Of a DNA stretch of 64,000 nt, positions 34,325-43,589 are shown piece after piece (position 1 is the first letter of the stretch; the number at the start of each line of letters is the position of its first letter). A program made the position numbers and the translations under genes. Source of the DNA: Streptomyces sp. PsTaAH-137 (GTDB lineage: Bacteria; Actinomycetota; Actinomycetes; Streptomycetales; Streptomycetaceae); NCBI RefSeq assembly GCF_003259365.1, contig NZ_QLLY01000009.1, forward strand, positions 61,244 through 125,243, read 5' to 3'. The notes beneath the pieces are model-generated. The model worked only from the letters and a program-made list of their open reading frames with translations. It was not told the origin of the DNA and did no database searches.

Positions 34325-36076
34325 ATGCCCCGACCGCACTCCACCGGCCGGCGTCTCGCCGCCCCCGTCACCGCCGGTGTCCTCGCCGCCTGCGCCCTGA
34401 TGCTGCCCGGCCAGCAGGCCCACGCCGCCGGCAGCGTCGTCAAGGTGACCGGCTCACAGGGCCACTGGCAACTGACCGTCGACGGATCCCCGTACCAGGT
34501 GAAGGGCCTCACCTGGGGCCCCGCCGTCGCGGACGCCGGGAAGTACATGCCCGACCTCAAGTCGATGGGCGTCAACACGATCCGCACCTGGGGCACCGAC
34601 GCCTCCAGCAAGCCGCTGTTCGACACCGCGGCAGCGAACGGCATCAAGGTGATCGCCGGGTTCTGGCTCCAGCCCGGCGGCGGTCCCGGCAGCGGCGGCT
34701 GCGTCAACTACCTGACCGACACCACGTACAAGAACAACATGCTCGCCGAGTTCCCCAAGTGGGTCGAGACCTACAAGGACAACCCCGGCGTCCTCATGTG
34801 GAACGTGGGCAACGAGTCGGTGCTCGGGCTCCAGAACTGCTACAGCGGCGACGAGCTGGAAAAGCAGCGCGACGCGTACACGACGTTCGTCAACGACGTG
34901 GCGAAGAAGATCCACGCCGTCGACCCGAACCACCCCGTCACCTCCACCGACGCCTGGGTCGGCGCCTGGCCCTACTACAAGAAGAACGCGCCCGACCTCG
35001 ACCTGTACGCCGTCAACTCCTACAACGCCGTCTGCGACGTCAAGTCGGCCTGGGAGCAAGGCGGTTACACCAAGCCCTACATCGTGACCGAGACCGGACC
35101 GGCGGGGGAGTGGGAGGTGCCCGACGACACCAACGGCGTGCCCGCCGAGCCCACCGACCAGGCCAAGGCCGAGGGCTACACCAAGGCCTGGGGCTGCATC
35201 ACCGGACACCAGGGCGTGGCGCTCGGCGCCACGATGTTCCACTACGGCACCGAGTATGACTTCGGCGGCATCTGGTTCAACCTGCTGCCCGCCGGACAGA
35301 AGCGGCTCTCGTACTACGCCGTGAAGAAGGCCTACGGCGCGAGCACGTCCGGCGACAACACGCCGCCCGTCTTCTCCTCGATGACCGTCGAAGGGGACGC
35401 CACCAAGGTGGCCGCGGGCCGCGACCTCACCCTTGCGACCAAGGTGACCGACCCGAACGGCGACCAGATCTCGTACGAGGTCCTCGCCAACAGCATGTAC
35501 ATCGACCAGAGCAAGGAACTGACCCCGCTCAAGGCCACCGACCTGGGATCCGGCCGGCTGAAGGTCACCGCGCCCGACAAGCCGGGCGTGTGGAAGATAT
35601 ACGTCAAAGCCACCGACGGCCACGGCAACGTCGGCGTCGAGACCCGGTCCGTGCGCGTGGTGCCGCCGCCCGTGAGCGGCACGAACATCGCGCAGGGCAA
35701 GGCGGCGACCGCCTCCTCGCAGCAGACGACCGACTACGGCGACTGCCCGTGCCTGGCGTCCGCCGCCGTCGACGGCAAGAACGACACCCGCTGGGCCAGC
35801 GACTGGAGCGACCCCCAGTGGCTCCAGGTCGACCTCGGCTCCCGGCAGTCCTTCCGGCACATCCAGCTCAACTGGGAGACCTCGTACGCGAAGGCGTACA
35901 CGATCCAGACGTCCGACGACGGCCAGAACTGGCGGACCGTCCACGAGGTGACCGACGGCAACGGCGGTGTCGACGACTTCGACGCCTCCGGCAGCGGCCG
36001 CTACGTCCGCGTCAACGGCACCGCCCGAGGCACCGGATACGGCTACTCGCTCTACGAGTTCGGCGTCTACAACTGA
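34325..36076 (+). CDS. secreted clan GH-A barrel glycanase (GH2/5/72-like) with discoidin domain
   Basis: ATG 34325 after CCGGAGAAACCC gives 583 residues. After the signal peptide (ending near QQAHAAG) comes a TIM barrel: VNTIRTWG on an early strand, Glu164 in WNVGNES as acid/base, Glu256 in IVTETGPAG as nucleophile. The 92-residue distance and general layout recall GH2 catalytic barrels and the beta-1,3-glucanosyltransferases of GH72. An Ig-like domain follows (about 340-450), then a C-terminal F5-8C/CBM32 module (about 455-583). I cannot fix the family. Context points to beta-1,3-glucan hydrolysis or transglycosylation. It is probably co-regulated with the DUF1996 gene. Confidence 0.8.
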   Translation: MPRPHSTGRRLAAPVTAGVLAACALMLPGQQAHAAGSVVKVTGSQGHWQLTVDGSPYQVKGLTWGPAVADAGKYMPDLKSMGVNTIRTWGTDASSKPLFDTAAANGIKVIAGFWLQPGGGPGSGGCVNYLTDTTYKNNMLAEFPKWVETYKDNPGVLMWNVGNESVLGLQNCYSGDELEKQRDAYTTFVNDVAKKIHAVDPNHPVTSTDAWVGAWPYYKKNAPDLDLYAVNSYNAVCDVKSAWEQGGYTKPYIVTETGPAGEWEVPDDTNGVPAEPTDQAKAEGYTKAWGCITGHQGVALGATMFHYGTEYDFGGIWFNLLPAGQKRLSYYAVKKAYGASTSGDNTPPVFSSMTVEGDATKVAAGRDLTLATKVTDPNGDQISYEVLANSMYIDQSKELTPLKATDLGSGRLKVTAPDKPGVWKIYVKATDGHGNVGVETRSVRVVPPPVSGTNIAQGKAATASSQQTTDYGDCPCLASAAVDGKNDTRWASDWSDPQWLQVDLGSRQSFRHIQLNWETSYAKAYTIQTSDDGQNWRTVHEVTDGNGGVDDFDASGSGRYVRVNGTARGTGYGYSLYEFGVYN

Positions 36077-36082
36077 TCCGAC

Positions 36083-36117
36083 GGGCCCCCGCCGGCCGTG
36101 GTGCGCGGCGGGGGCCC
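36083..36117 (+). terminator. strong hairpin between glycanase and GH3 genes
   Basis: GGGCCCCCGCCG (36083-36094) pairs perfectly with CGGCGGGGGCCC (36106-36117), seven bases after the stop. The GH3 gene starts 27 bases later, so it may act as attenuator rather than full terminator. Confidence 0.7.
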
Positions 36118-36143
36118 GGCACGTTCGACGGGGAGGGACCCGC

Positions 36144-38576
36144 ATGGAGGACGACGAACTCAACCGACTCGTCGACAAGTTGACCCTCACGCAGAAGGTG
36201 GAGCTGCTGACCGGCGCCACCACCTGGCGCACCGCCGCGCAACCCGCGGTCGCCCTGCGCGAGATGGTGATGTCCGACGGACCCACCGGGGTGCGCGGCG
36301 AGTCCTGGGACGAGCGCCGCACCTCCGCGCTGCTCCCCTCGGCCACGGCGCTCGCCGCGACGTGGGACGAGGGCCTGGTCGAACGGCTCGGCGCGCTCCT
36401 CGCCCAGGAGGCCCGGACCAAGGGCGTGCACGTCGTCCTCGGCCCGACCCTCAACCTGCACCGCTCACCCCTGGCCGGCCGGCACTTCGAGTGCTTCTCC
36501 GAGGACCCGGAACTCACCGGCCGCACCGGAGCCGCCCTGATCCGCGGCATCCAGTCCGGCGGCATCGCCGCGACCGCCAAGCACTACGTCGCCAACGACT
36601 CCGAGACCGACCGGCTCACCGTCGACGTCCGCGTCCCCGAACGCGCCCTGCACGAGGTCTATCTGGCGCCCTTCGAAGCGGCCGTCGAAGCCGGTGCCTG
36701 GACGGTCATGTCCGGCTACAACGGCGTCGGCGGCGCGACGATGTCGCAGAGCCCGCTGCTCGCGGAACCGCTCAAGGGACGCTGGGGCTTCGACGGCGCC
36801 GTGGTGTCCGACTGGGGGGCGGTCCGGTCCACGATTCCCTCGGCGCTCGCCGCCCAGGACCTCGCCATGCCCGGCCCGGACAGCCCGTGGGGCGACGCCC
36901 TCCTGCACGCCGTGCGGGCCGGGGACGTGCCTGAGGAGGTGATCGACGACAAGGTCCGCCGCCTGCTGCGGCTCGCCGAACGGGTCGGCGCCCTCGGCGA
37001 CCCGGCACCGCCACGCCCCTCACCGCACGGCCCGCGGCAGACCCGCGCCCTGCTGCGCCGGGCCGTCGCCGCGAGCACCGTGCTGCTCACGAACCACGAC
37101 GTACTGCCGTGGTCCTCCGACACCGTGCGCACCGTCGCGGTGATCGGCGCCCACGCCGCGCGGCCCCGCCTCCAGGGCGGCGGGAGCGCGGGGGTCTTCC
37201 CCCGGCACTCCGTCACACCGCTCGACGGCATCCGTGCCGCGCTGCGCGGCACCGCCGAGGTCACCTACAGCCCGGGCCCCGCCCTCGTCGAGCAGCCCTG
37301 GCCGCTCGACGCGGAGCGGTGCGCCGACCCGCGCACCGGCGAGCCGGGGCTGCTGCTGCGCGTCCTCGACCGCGCGGGACACGAGCTGTACGCCGAACAC
37401 CGGCTCTCCGGGCGGCTGTTGGAGCCCGCCTTGGTGCCCGGCGCGCACACCGTGGAACTGAGCGCGCTGCTGCGGCCCACCGTCGGCGGGGAATGGACCT
37501 TCGGCGTCGGCGGCTTCGGCCACCTCGAACTCGTCGTCGACGGGCAGCAATTGGTGGCGGGGGAGTACCCCAGGACCACCGACGACCCGGCCGTCGTGCA
37601 TGTCGCACCGCCCTGCCGGCACGGCCGGATCCCTCTCCGGGCGGGCCGCGCGGTCGAGGTGGTGGCCCGCCGCAGCCTCGCCCCCGACACCGGGCGCGCC
37701 ACCCTGCTGACCGCCGCCCCGCCGCCCCCGAACCCTGAGACGGCACTCGCCGAAGCGGTCGCGGCGGCCCGCGCCGCGGACGTCGCCGTCGTCGTGGTCG
37801 GCACCACCGAGGGCAGCGAGTCCGAGGGCCACGACCGCATCACGCTCGCCCTGCCCGGCGACCAGGACGCCCTGGTGTCCGCGGTCGCCGCCGCCCAGCC
37901 CCGCACCGTGGCCGTGGTGAACTCCGGCGGCCCGGTCGAACTGCCCTGGCGGGACGAGGTCGGTGCCCTGCTGCTCACCTGGTTCCCCGGGCAGGAGGCC
38001 GGTGCGGGACTCGCGGACGTCCTGTTCGGGCGGGCCGAACCGGGCGGCCGCCTCCCCACCACCTGGGCCGCCCGCCTCGCCGACGCCCCCGTCACCCGGA
38101 CCCGCCCCGACGACGGCGTCCTCGACTACCGCGAGGGCCCGTACATCGGCCACCGCGGCTGGCTGCGCGCGGCCCGGGAACCCGCCTACTGGTTCGGCCA
38201 CGGACTCGGCTACACCACCTGGGGCTACGACGGGATCGAAGCGCCCGCCCACCCCGGCCCCGACGGCTTCACGGTCCGCGTCACCGTGCGCAACACCGGC
38301 GCGAGGACGGGCCGCGAAGTGGTCCAGATCTACCTCTCCCGGCCGCACTCGGCGGTCGAGCGCCCGGAACGCTGGTTCGCCGGGTACGCGGCCGTGACCG
38401 CGCCCCCCGGAGCCCGCGTCGAAGCGGTGGTGCACGTGCCCGCGCGGGCCCTGCGGCACTGGTCGCCCGAAGCCGGCGACTGGCGCACCGAGCCCGGCGT
38501 CTACCGGGTGCACGCGGGCCGCTCCGCCGGGGAGCCGACCCTGACGACGGAGGTCGAGGTGACGCCCCTCCCGTGA
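36144..38576 (+). CDS. GH3 beta-glucosidase, cytoplasmic
   Basis: ATG 36144 with GGGGAGGGACCCGC upstream gives 810 residues without a signal peptide. The N-terminal GH3 domain has KHYVAND and nucleophile Asp223 in VVSDWGA. The alpha/beta sandwich domain follows, interrupted around 390-530 by a PA14-like insert, and a fibronectin-III-like C-terminal domain (TVRVTVRNTGARTGREVVQIYL) ends the protein. Such enzymes release glucose from beta-1,2/1,3/1,4-gluco-oligosaccharides. It lies just upstream of the CebR-like gene. Confidence 0.9.
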   Translation: MEDDELNRLVDKLTLTQKVELLTGATTWRTAAQPAVALREMVMSDGPTGVRGESWDERRTSALLPSATALAATWDEGLVERLGALLAQEARTKGVHVVLGPTLNLHRSPLAGRHFECFSEDPELTGRTGAALIRGIQSGGIAATAKHYVANDSETDRLTVDVRVPERALHEVYLAPFEAAVEAGAWTVMSGYNGVGGATMSQSPLLAEPLKGRWGFDGAVVSDWGAVRSTIPSALAAQDLAMPGPDSPWGDALLHAVRAGDVPEEVIDDKVRRLLRLAERVGALGDPAPPRPSPHGPRQTRALLRRAVAASTVLLTNHDVLPWSSDTVRTVAVIGAHAARPRLQGGGSAGVFPRHSVTPLDGIRAALRGTAEVTYSPGPALVEQPWPLDAERCADPRTGEPGLLLRVLDRAGHELYAEHRLSGRLLEPALVPGAHTVELSALLRPTVGGEWTFGVGGFGHLELVVDGQQLVAGEYPRTTDDPAVVHVAPPCRHGRIPLRAGRAVEVVARRSLAPDTGRATLLTAAPPPPNPETALAEAVAAARAADVAVVVVGTTEGSESEGHDRITLALPGDQDALVSAVAAAQPRTVAVVNSGGPVELPWRDEVGALLLTWFPGQEAGAGLADVLFGRAEPGGRLPTTWAARLADAPVTRTRPDDGVLDYREGPYIGHRGWLRAAREPAYWFGHGLGYTTWGYDGIEAPAHPGPDGFTVRVTVRNTGARTGREVVQIYLSRPHSAVERPERWFAGYAAVTAPPGARVEAVVHVPARALRHWSPEAGDWRTEPGVYRVHAGRSAGEPTLTTEVEVTPLP

Positions 38577-38623
38577 CTCCCGCAGAGGCCACCTCCGAGG
38601 CCCGCCACCTGCGCACCGACTCC

Positions 38624-38638
38624 GGGAGAGCGCTCCCC
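38624..38638. promoter_or_regulatory. CebR-like operator upstream of LacI gene
   Basis: GGGAGAGCGCTCCCC has the GAGCGCTC core, 32 bases before the LacI start, indicating autoregulation. Confidence 0.68.
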
Positions 38639-38669
38639 GAGACGTGGGCGCGGTGGATAAGGTGGGGCC

Positions 38670-39710
38670 ATGAGCAAAAGCGTGCCCACCTTGGAGGACG
38701 TGGCACGGGAGGCCGGTGTCTCCCGGGCCACGGTCTCCCGGGTCATCAACGGCGTACGGAACGTGGATCCGGGCATCCAGGACCTGGTCCGCCAAGCCGT
38801 CCAGCGGACCGGGTACACCCCCAACCAGGCCGCCCGCTCACTGGTCACCCGCCGGGCGCAGACCATCGCGCTCGTGGTGTCCGGCGCCGGGGACGAACGC
38901 GACGGAGCGCAGGGCGACTTCACCGCGCGGGTCTTCGCCGACCCGTTCTTCGGGCGAGTTGTCACCGGGGTCGTCGGTTTCCTGCGGCCGCGCTCCATGC
39001 ACCCCGTGCTCATGTTCGCCGACTCCGACGACGCGCGCCGCCAGGTCGTCGACTATCTGCGGCAGGGCAGCGCCGACGGTGCCCTGGTGGTCTCCACGCA
39101 CGCCGAGGACCCGCTGCCCGCCCAGCTCGCCGCCGGGCGGCTGCCCGCGGTGTGCTTCGCCCGGCCCGCCGTCGCCGCGCCGATCAGCTACGTCGACCTC
39201 GCCCACCGCGACGGCGGCCTGCTGGCGGCGCGCCACCTGCTCGCCCGCGGCTGCCGCCGCCCCGCCACCGTCTCCGGGCCGCTGGACCTGCCCGCGGGAC
39301 AGGAGCGGCTCGCCGGGTTCCGGGACGGCATGGAGCGCGGCGGCGTGCCGTACGTACCGATCGCGGAGGGCGGGTTTACCCTGGACAGCGGTGTCGCGGC
39401 CATGGAGCGGCTGCTGGACGAACACCCCGACATCGACGCCGTGTTCGCCGCCAACGACCTGATGGCGCAGGGCGTCTGCCAGGTGCTGGCCGACCGGGGC
39501 AGACGGGTGCCGCAGGACGTGGCGGTCGTCGGGTTCGACGACTCCAGCGCCGCCGTCGCCTGCCGACCGCCGCTGACCACCGTCCGGCAGCCGGTGGAGG
39601 CGATGGCCGCCGCCATGGCCGAACTGCTCCACGAGTTCGTCCTCGGCGAGCGCACGGAGCCCACGTCGCGGATCTTCGACCCGGAACTGGTGGTGCGCGA
39701 GTCGGCGTGA
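38670..39710 (+). CDS. LacI-family repressor, CebR-like
   Basis: The 346-residue protein has the HTH TLEDVAREAGVSRATVSRVIN (residues 7-27), a hinge with AARSLVTRRAQTIALVV typical of CebR-type regulators, and a sugar-binding domain ending with PELVVRES. CebR binds TGGGAGCGCTCCCA and is released by cello-oligosaccharides. The five GAGCGCTC sites in this window, one just before this gene, make it the natural regulator of the GH55-like, GH16, DUF1996 and LacI promoters. The inducer here may be a beta-1,3-gluco-oligosaccharide instead. Confidence 0.88.
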   Translation: MSKSVPTLEDVAREAGVSRATVSRVINGVRNVDPGIQDLVRQAVQRTGYTPNQAARSLVTRRAQTIALVVSGAGDERDGAQGDFTARVFADPFFGRVVTGVVGFLRPRSMHPVLMFADSDDARRQVVDYLRQGSADGALVVSTHAEDPLPAQLAAGRLPAVCFARPAVAAPISYVDLAHRDGGLLAARHLLARGCRRPATVSGPLDLPAGQERLAGFRDGMERGGVPYVPIAEGGFTLDSGVAAMERLLDEHPDIDAVFAANDLMAQGVCQVLADRGRRVPQDVAVVGFDDSSAAVACRPPLTTVRQPVEAMAAAMAELLHEFVLGERTEPTSRIFDPELVVRESA

Positions 39711-39729
39711 CAGCCTGCCGCGCGCCGGA

Positions 39730-41022
39730 TCAGTGCAGCGCGCGGCCCCGCAACGCCCCCTGCCAGGCCGGAGGTTCGGCCGCCCGCGGCGCCTCGGGCG
39801 GCCGGCCGCCGCGGGCGAAGAACGCCGCCAGCGGGAGCGTCGCCGCGCCCACGGTCACCGCGTCGGGGCCGAGCCTGCCGAGTTCCACGCTGACCCGGGA
39901 CACGGGGTAGGAGAGCGCGTACGTCGGCAGGTGGCGGCGCACCGAGGCCAGGAACCGTTCGCCGAGCTGGAGTCCGGCCCAGCCGCCGACCAGGACGCGG
40001 TCCGGCTGGAAGAGGTTGACGAGGTCGGACAGGCCCGCGCCGAGGTACTCGGCCGTCTCCTCGATGATGGCCAGCGCCGTCGGCTCGGGCTCCCGGCCCG
40101 GCTCGCGCGGGTGGGCGGCGTCCATCATGGCGGCCAGCGCCGTCTCCTCGTCCGCGCCGAGCGGCGGCCGCCCGCCCGCCTCCCGCCACCGGTCAAGCAG
40201 CGCCTCGGCGCCCGCGTACGCCTCCAGGCAGCCCAGGGCGCCGCACCGGCAGCGACGCCCCCGGACCCGTACCGTCAGATGCCCCCATTCGACGGCCCGG
40301 GCCTGCGCCGTGTCGCCCGTCACCACGCAGGCGCCGACGCCGGAGCCGAAGAGCACCACCACCGCGTTCTGCGTGCCGCGTCCCGCGCCGAACCACATCT
40401 CCGCCTGGCCGAGCGTCCCGGCGCCGTTGGCGATGAAGTAGTCCACCGAGGGCGGGAGTTGACAGACCCGGCGCAGGACCGACTCCAGCGGCACCGCGTC
40501 CCAGCCGACCGTCGGACCGTGCACGACGGCGCCCTCCGGGGTGTGCGCGACGATGCCGGGCACGCCGATGCCGACGCCGAGCAGCGGGCCGGGATGTCCC
40601 CGGCCCGCGTCGAGCACCTCGTGCACCGCCGAAGCGACCAGTTCGGCCACCCCCTCGACGGGATGCCCCTTCAGGTCCAACGGCCGCTCCGCGCGTGCCA
40701 GTTCGGTGAGCGACAGATCGAGCAGCTCGACCCTGATCCGGGTCTCGCCCACGTCCACGCCGATCAGCCGCCCGCAGCCGGGCACGATGCGCAGCAGGGT
40801 GCGGGGCCTGCCGCCCTCGGACTCGACGCTGCCGGCCTCCTCGACCAGGCCGTCCGCGGCGAGCTCGGCCACCACATTGCTGATGGAACCTGAACTCAGC
40901 CCGATCGCGGGGCCCAGCTCGTTCCGGCTCATCGGGCCGTTGAAATACAACTGTTGCAATAGGGCGGTCCGGTTCTCCCTTCGCAGGTCGTGCACTGTCC
41001 GTCCACCGCGCCGCCCGGCCAT
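39730..41022 (-). CDS. ROK-family transcriptional regulator
   Basis: ATG 41022 after AAGGAGACAC gives 430 residues. An N-terminal MarR-like winged helix (about 15-75; ELGPAIGLSSGSISNVVAELAADGLVEE) is fused to a ROK sugar-kinase fold with phosphate loop DVGETRIRVEL. The zinc-binding cluster CRCGALGCLEAYAG is intact. The catalytic ND motif normally seen in ENDAN reads ANGAG here, so the active-site Asp is missing and the protein is probably a pure regulator. It is divergent from a sugar ABC operon plus GH1 gene, its likely target. It is convergent with the LacI gene, 19 bases apart. Confidence 0.88.
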   Translation of the reverse strand: MAGRRGGRTVHDLRRENRTALLQQLYFNGPMSRNELGPAIGLSSGSISNVVAELAADGLVEEAGSVESEGGRPRTLLRIVPGCGRLIGVDVGETRIRVELLDLSLTELARAERPLDLKGHPVEGVAELVASAVHEVLDAGRGHPGPLLGVGIGVPGIVAHTPEGAVVHGPTVGWDAVPLESVLRRVCQLPPSVDYFIANGAGTLGQAEMWFGAGRGTQNAVVVLFGSGVGACVVTGDTAQARAVEWGHLTVRVRGRRCRCGALGCLEAYAGAEALLDRWREAGGRPPLGADEETALAAMMDAAHPREPGREPEPTALAIIEETAEYLGAGLSDLVNLFQPDRVLVGGWAGLQLGERFLASVRRHLPTYALSYPVSRVSVELGRLGPDAVTVGAATLPLAAFFARGGRPPEAPRAAEPPAWQGALRGRALH

Positions 41023-41245
41023 GTGTCTCCTTCAGGCTCTGTCCGACTCGAAGTTGTTAGCTCCGACCCCCTTGACGGTACCTTCTCGTGCGGTTTAACT
41101 CACGTCCTAAATTAAGTCGTAAGGGTGTTCAAGAGTTGAAGCGGGCGGTCGGTTCGCCGATGTTGGCCGCGCCCGCCGTGCTCTGTCCGTCGAGCCCTCT
41201 TGAGCCATCCCCCGTCGACTTCCTCCGGAAAGGGACACCTGGAGC
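41023..41245. promoter_or_regulatory. divergent control region of ROK gene and second sugar ABC operon
   Basis: An AT-rich core lies at about 41090-41125 (TTTAACTCACG then CCTAAATTAAGTCGTAA), the kind of sequence ROK/NagC-XylR proteins bind. No GAGCGCTC or TTGC-repeat site is present, so this operon probably answers to the ROK protein alone. Confidence 0.5.
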
Positions 41246-42562
41246 ATGAGCAGAATCCGAGCCACCGCCATCGGTGCCGTCACCGTGTCGCTCGCCCTCG
41301 CCGCGACCGCCTGTGGTGGCGGCTCTTCCTCGGGAGGCGGTTCCAACGACTCCCCGAAGACCCTCACGTACTGGGCGTCGAACCAGGGTGCGAGCATCCA
41401 GGTCGACAAGAAGGTCCTCCAGCCGGAGCTCGACAAGTTCGAGAAGCAGACCGGGATCAAGGTCAAGCTCGAGGTCGTCCCGTGGTCGGACCTGCTCAAC
41501 CGGATCATGGCCGCGACCACCTCGGGGCAGGGCCCCGACGTGCTGAACATCGGCAACACCTGGAGCGCCTCGCTGCAGGCGACCGGGGCCCTGCTGCCCT
41601 GGGACGCCAAGCAGTTCGACAAGATCGGCGGCAAGGACCGGTTCGTCGACTCGGCGCTCGGCTCGGCGGGCCCCGAGGGCAAGGACCCTGCCGCTGTCCC
41701 GCTGTACTCGATGTCGTACGCGCTCTACTACAACAAGAAGATGTTCAAGGACGCCGGGATATCCAAGCCCCCGACGACCTGGGACGAGGTCGTCGCCGAC
41801 GGCAAGAAGATCTCCAAGAACGGCAAGTGGGGCCTGGGCGCCGAGGGCTCGAACCTGTCCAACAACATCCACCAGATCTTCGTGATGGCGAAGCAGCGCG
41901 GCGCCGACTGGTTCACCGCCGACGGCAAGCCGGACTTCACCTCCGACGGCGCCGTCGCGGCGGTCAAGCAGTACGTCGACCTGATGGCCAAGGACAAGAT
42001 CATCGCGCCCGGCAACGCCGAGTACGCGCAGAACCAGTCCCTGAGCGACTTCTCCAAGGGCAAGACCGCGATGGTCCTGTGGCAGGCCGCCGCCTCCACG
42101 TTCAAGTCGCAGGGCATGTCCGAGGACGACTACGGCGTGGTCCCCGCGCCCGTCCCGTCCGGCACCCCCGGCACCGGCAACCAGGTCAACTCGATGGTCG
42201 CCGGCATCAACATCGCCGTCTTCAAGAACACCAAGAACCTCGAAGGCGCCTCGAAGTTCGTGAAGTTCATGACCAGCGACGCGGAGTCGAAGCTCCTGAA
42301 CAAGACCTACGGCTCCATCCCGCCGGTCAAGGCCGCGCAGGAGGACCCCGCGTTCGAGACCTCCACCACCGGCGTCCTCAAGGACACCCTGGCCAAGAGC
42401 GCGGCGCCGCTGCCGCAGGTCGCCGAGGAGTCCCAGTTCGAGACGGCGGTCGGCACGGCCGTCAAGGAGCTGTTCGCCGACGCGGCCAACGGCAAGGCGG
42501 TCACCACGGAGTCGGTGAAGGCGGCGCTGACCAAGGCGCAGCAGTCGATGCCGAACAAGTAG
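41246..42562 (+). CDS. ABC sugar-binding lipoprotein
   Basis: ATG 41246 after CTGGAG gives 438 residues with lipobox LAATAC (Cys23), a Gly/Ser-rich linker and a family 1 solute-binding domain (KTLTYWASNQGAS, PLYSMSYALYYNKKMFKDAG). It is the first gene of an operon with two permeases and a GH1 beta-glucosidase, so the ligand is probably a beta-gluco-oligosaccharide such as cellobiose or laminaribiose. Confidence 0.92.
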   Translation: MSRIRATAIGAVTVSLALAATACGGGSSSGGGSNDSPKTLTYWASNQGASIQVDKKVLQPELDKFEKQTGIKVKLEVVPWSDLLNRIMAATTSGQGPDVLNIGNTWSASLQATGALLPWDAKQFDKIGGKDRFVDSALGSAGPEGKDPAAVPLYSMSYALYYNKKMFKDAGISKPPTTWDEVVADGKKISKNGKWGLGAEGSNLSNNIHQIFVMAKQRGADWFTADGKPDFTSDGAVAAVKQYVDLMAKDKIIAPGNAEYAQNQSLSDFSKGKTAMVLWQAAASTFKSQGMSEDDYGVVPAPVPSGTPGTGNQVNSMVAGINIAVFKNTKNLEGASKFVKFMTSDAESKLLNKTYGSIPPVKAAQEDPAFETSTTGVLKDTLAKSAAPLPQVAEESQFETAVGTAVKELFADAANGKAVTTESVKAALTKAQQSMPNK

Positions 42563-42575
42563 CACGGAGAACCCG

Positions 42576-43589
42576 ATGACTGTGTCCACGACCGCCCCTT
42601 CCCCCGCGTCTGCGGGGGAGGGGCGGGCCGTCGGCAAGAACTCCCCCGGGGCGGCGCGCGGCAAGAGCCGCCGTCCCGGGCGGATCCGCCGGATCGGCCT
42701 GCCCTACCTGCTGCTTCTGCCCGCTCTCGTGCTCGAACTCCTCGTGCACCTCATCCCCATGGTCATGGGCGTGGTGATGAGCTTCAGGGAGCTGACCCAG
42801 TTCTTCATCAGGGACTGGACCTCGGCCCCCTGGGCCGGCCTCGACAACTTCAAGGTCGCCGTCGACTTCGACGCGCCGGTCGGCCAGGCGCTGCTCCACT
42901 CCTTCTTCGTCACCTGCCTGTTCACCGTGCTGTCGGTCGGCCTGTGCTGGGCCATCGGCACCGCCGCGGCCGTCTTCATGCAGGAGACGTTCAAGGGCCG
43001 CGGCATCCTGCGCGCCCTGTTCCTGATCCCGTACGCGCTGCCCGTCTACGCCGCCGTGATCACCTGGGTCTTCATGTTCCAGCACGACAACGGGCTGATC
43101 AACCACGTCCTGCACGACCAGCTCGGCGTCACCGACAAGCCGTCCTTCTGGCTGATCGGCGACAACAGCTTCTACGCCCTGCTCACCGTGTCGGTGTGGA
43201 AGGGCTGGCCGTTCGCCTTCCTCATCGTGATGGCCGGCCTCCAGAACATCCCCAAGGAGATGTACGAGGCGGCGGCGCTCGACGGCGCCGGCCTGTGGCA
43301 GCAACTGCGCCGCATCACGCTGCCCTCGCTGCGCCCGGTCAACCAGGTCCTCGTCCTCGTCCTGTTCCTGTGGACGTTCAACGACTTCAACACGCCCTAC
43401 GTGATGTTCGGCAAGGCGGCGCCCGAGGCGGCCGACATCATCTCCGTGCACATCTACCAGTCCTCGTTCGTCACCTGGAACTTCGGCAGCGGATCCGCCA
43501 TGTCCGTGCTGCTCCTGCTGTTCCTGCTCGTCGTGACGGGCGTCTACCTGGCGCTCACCTCGCGCGGAAGGAAGACTTCCGATGTCTGA
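42576..43589 (+). CDS. sugar ABC transporter permease
   Basis: ATG 42576 after ACGGAGAACCCG gives 337 residues. A basic N-terminus precedes six membrane segments starting at LPYLLLLPALVLELLVHLIP; the EAA loop is MYEAAALDGAGLWQQLRRITLP near residue 230. It begins 13 bases after the binding-protein gene and overlaps the next gene by eight bases. Confidence 0.93.
   Translation: MTVSTTAPSPASAGEGRAVGKNSPGAARGKSRRPGRIRRIGLPYLLLLPALVLELLVHLIPMVMGVVMSFRELTQFFIRDWTSAPWAGLDNFKVAVDFDAPVGQALLHSFFVTCLFTVLSVGLCWAIGTAAAVFMQETFKGRGILRALFLIPYALPVYAAVITWVFMFQHDNGLINHVLHDQLGVTDKPSFWLIGDNSFYALLTVSVWKGWPFAFLIVMAGLQNIPKEMYEAAALDGAGLWQQLRRITLPSLRPVNQVLVLVLFLWTFNDFNTPYVMFGKAAPEAADIISVHIYQSSFVTWNFGSGSAMSVLLLLFLLVVTGVYLALTSRGRKTSDV

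Noticed and set aside
41023..41245. GAGCGCTC (CebR-like) site before the importer/GH1 operon
   Set aside because: I looked for it because GH1/importer operons are often CebR-controlled, but the core is absent here.
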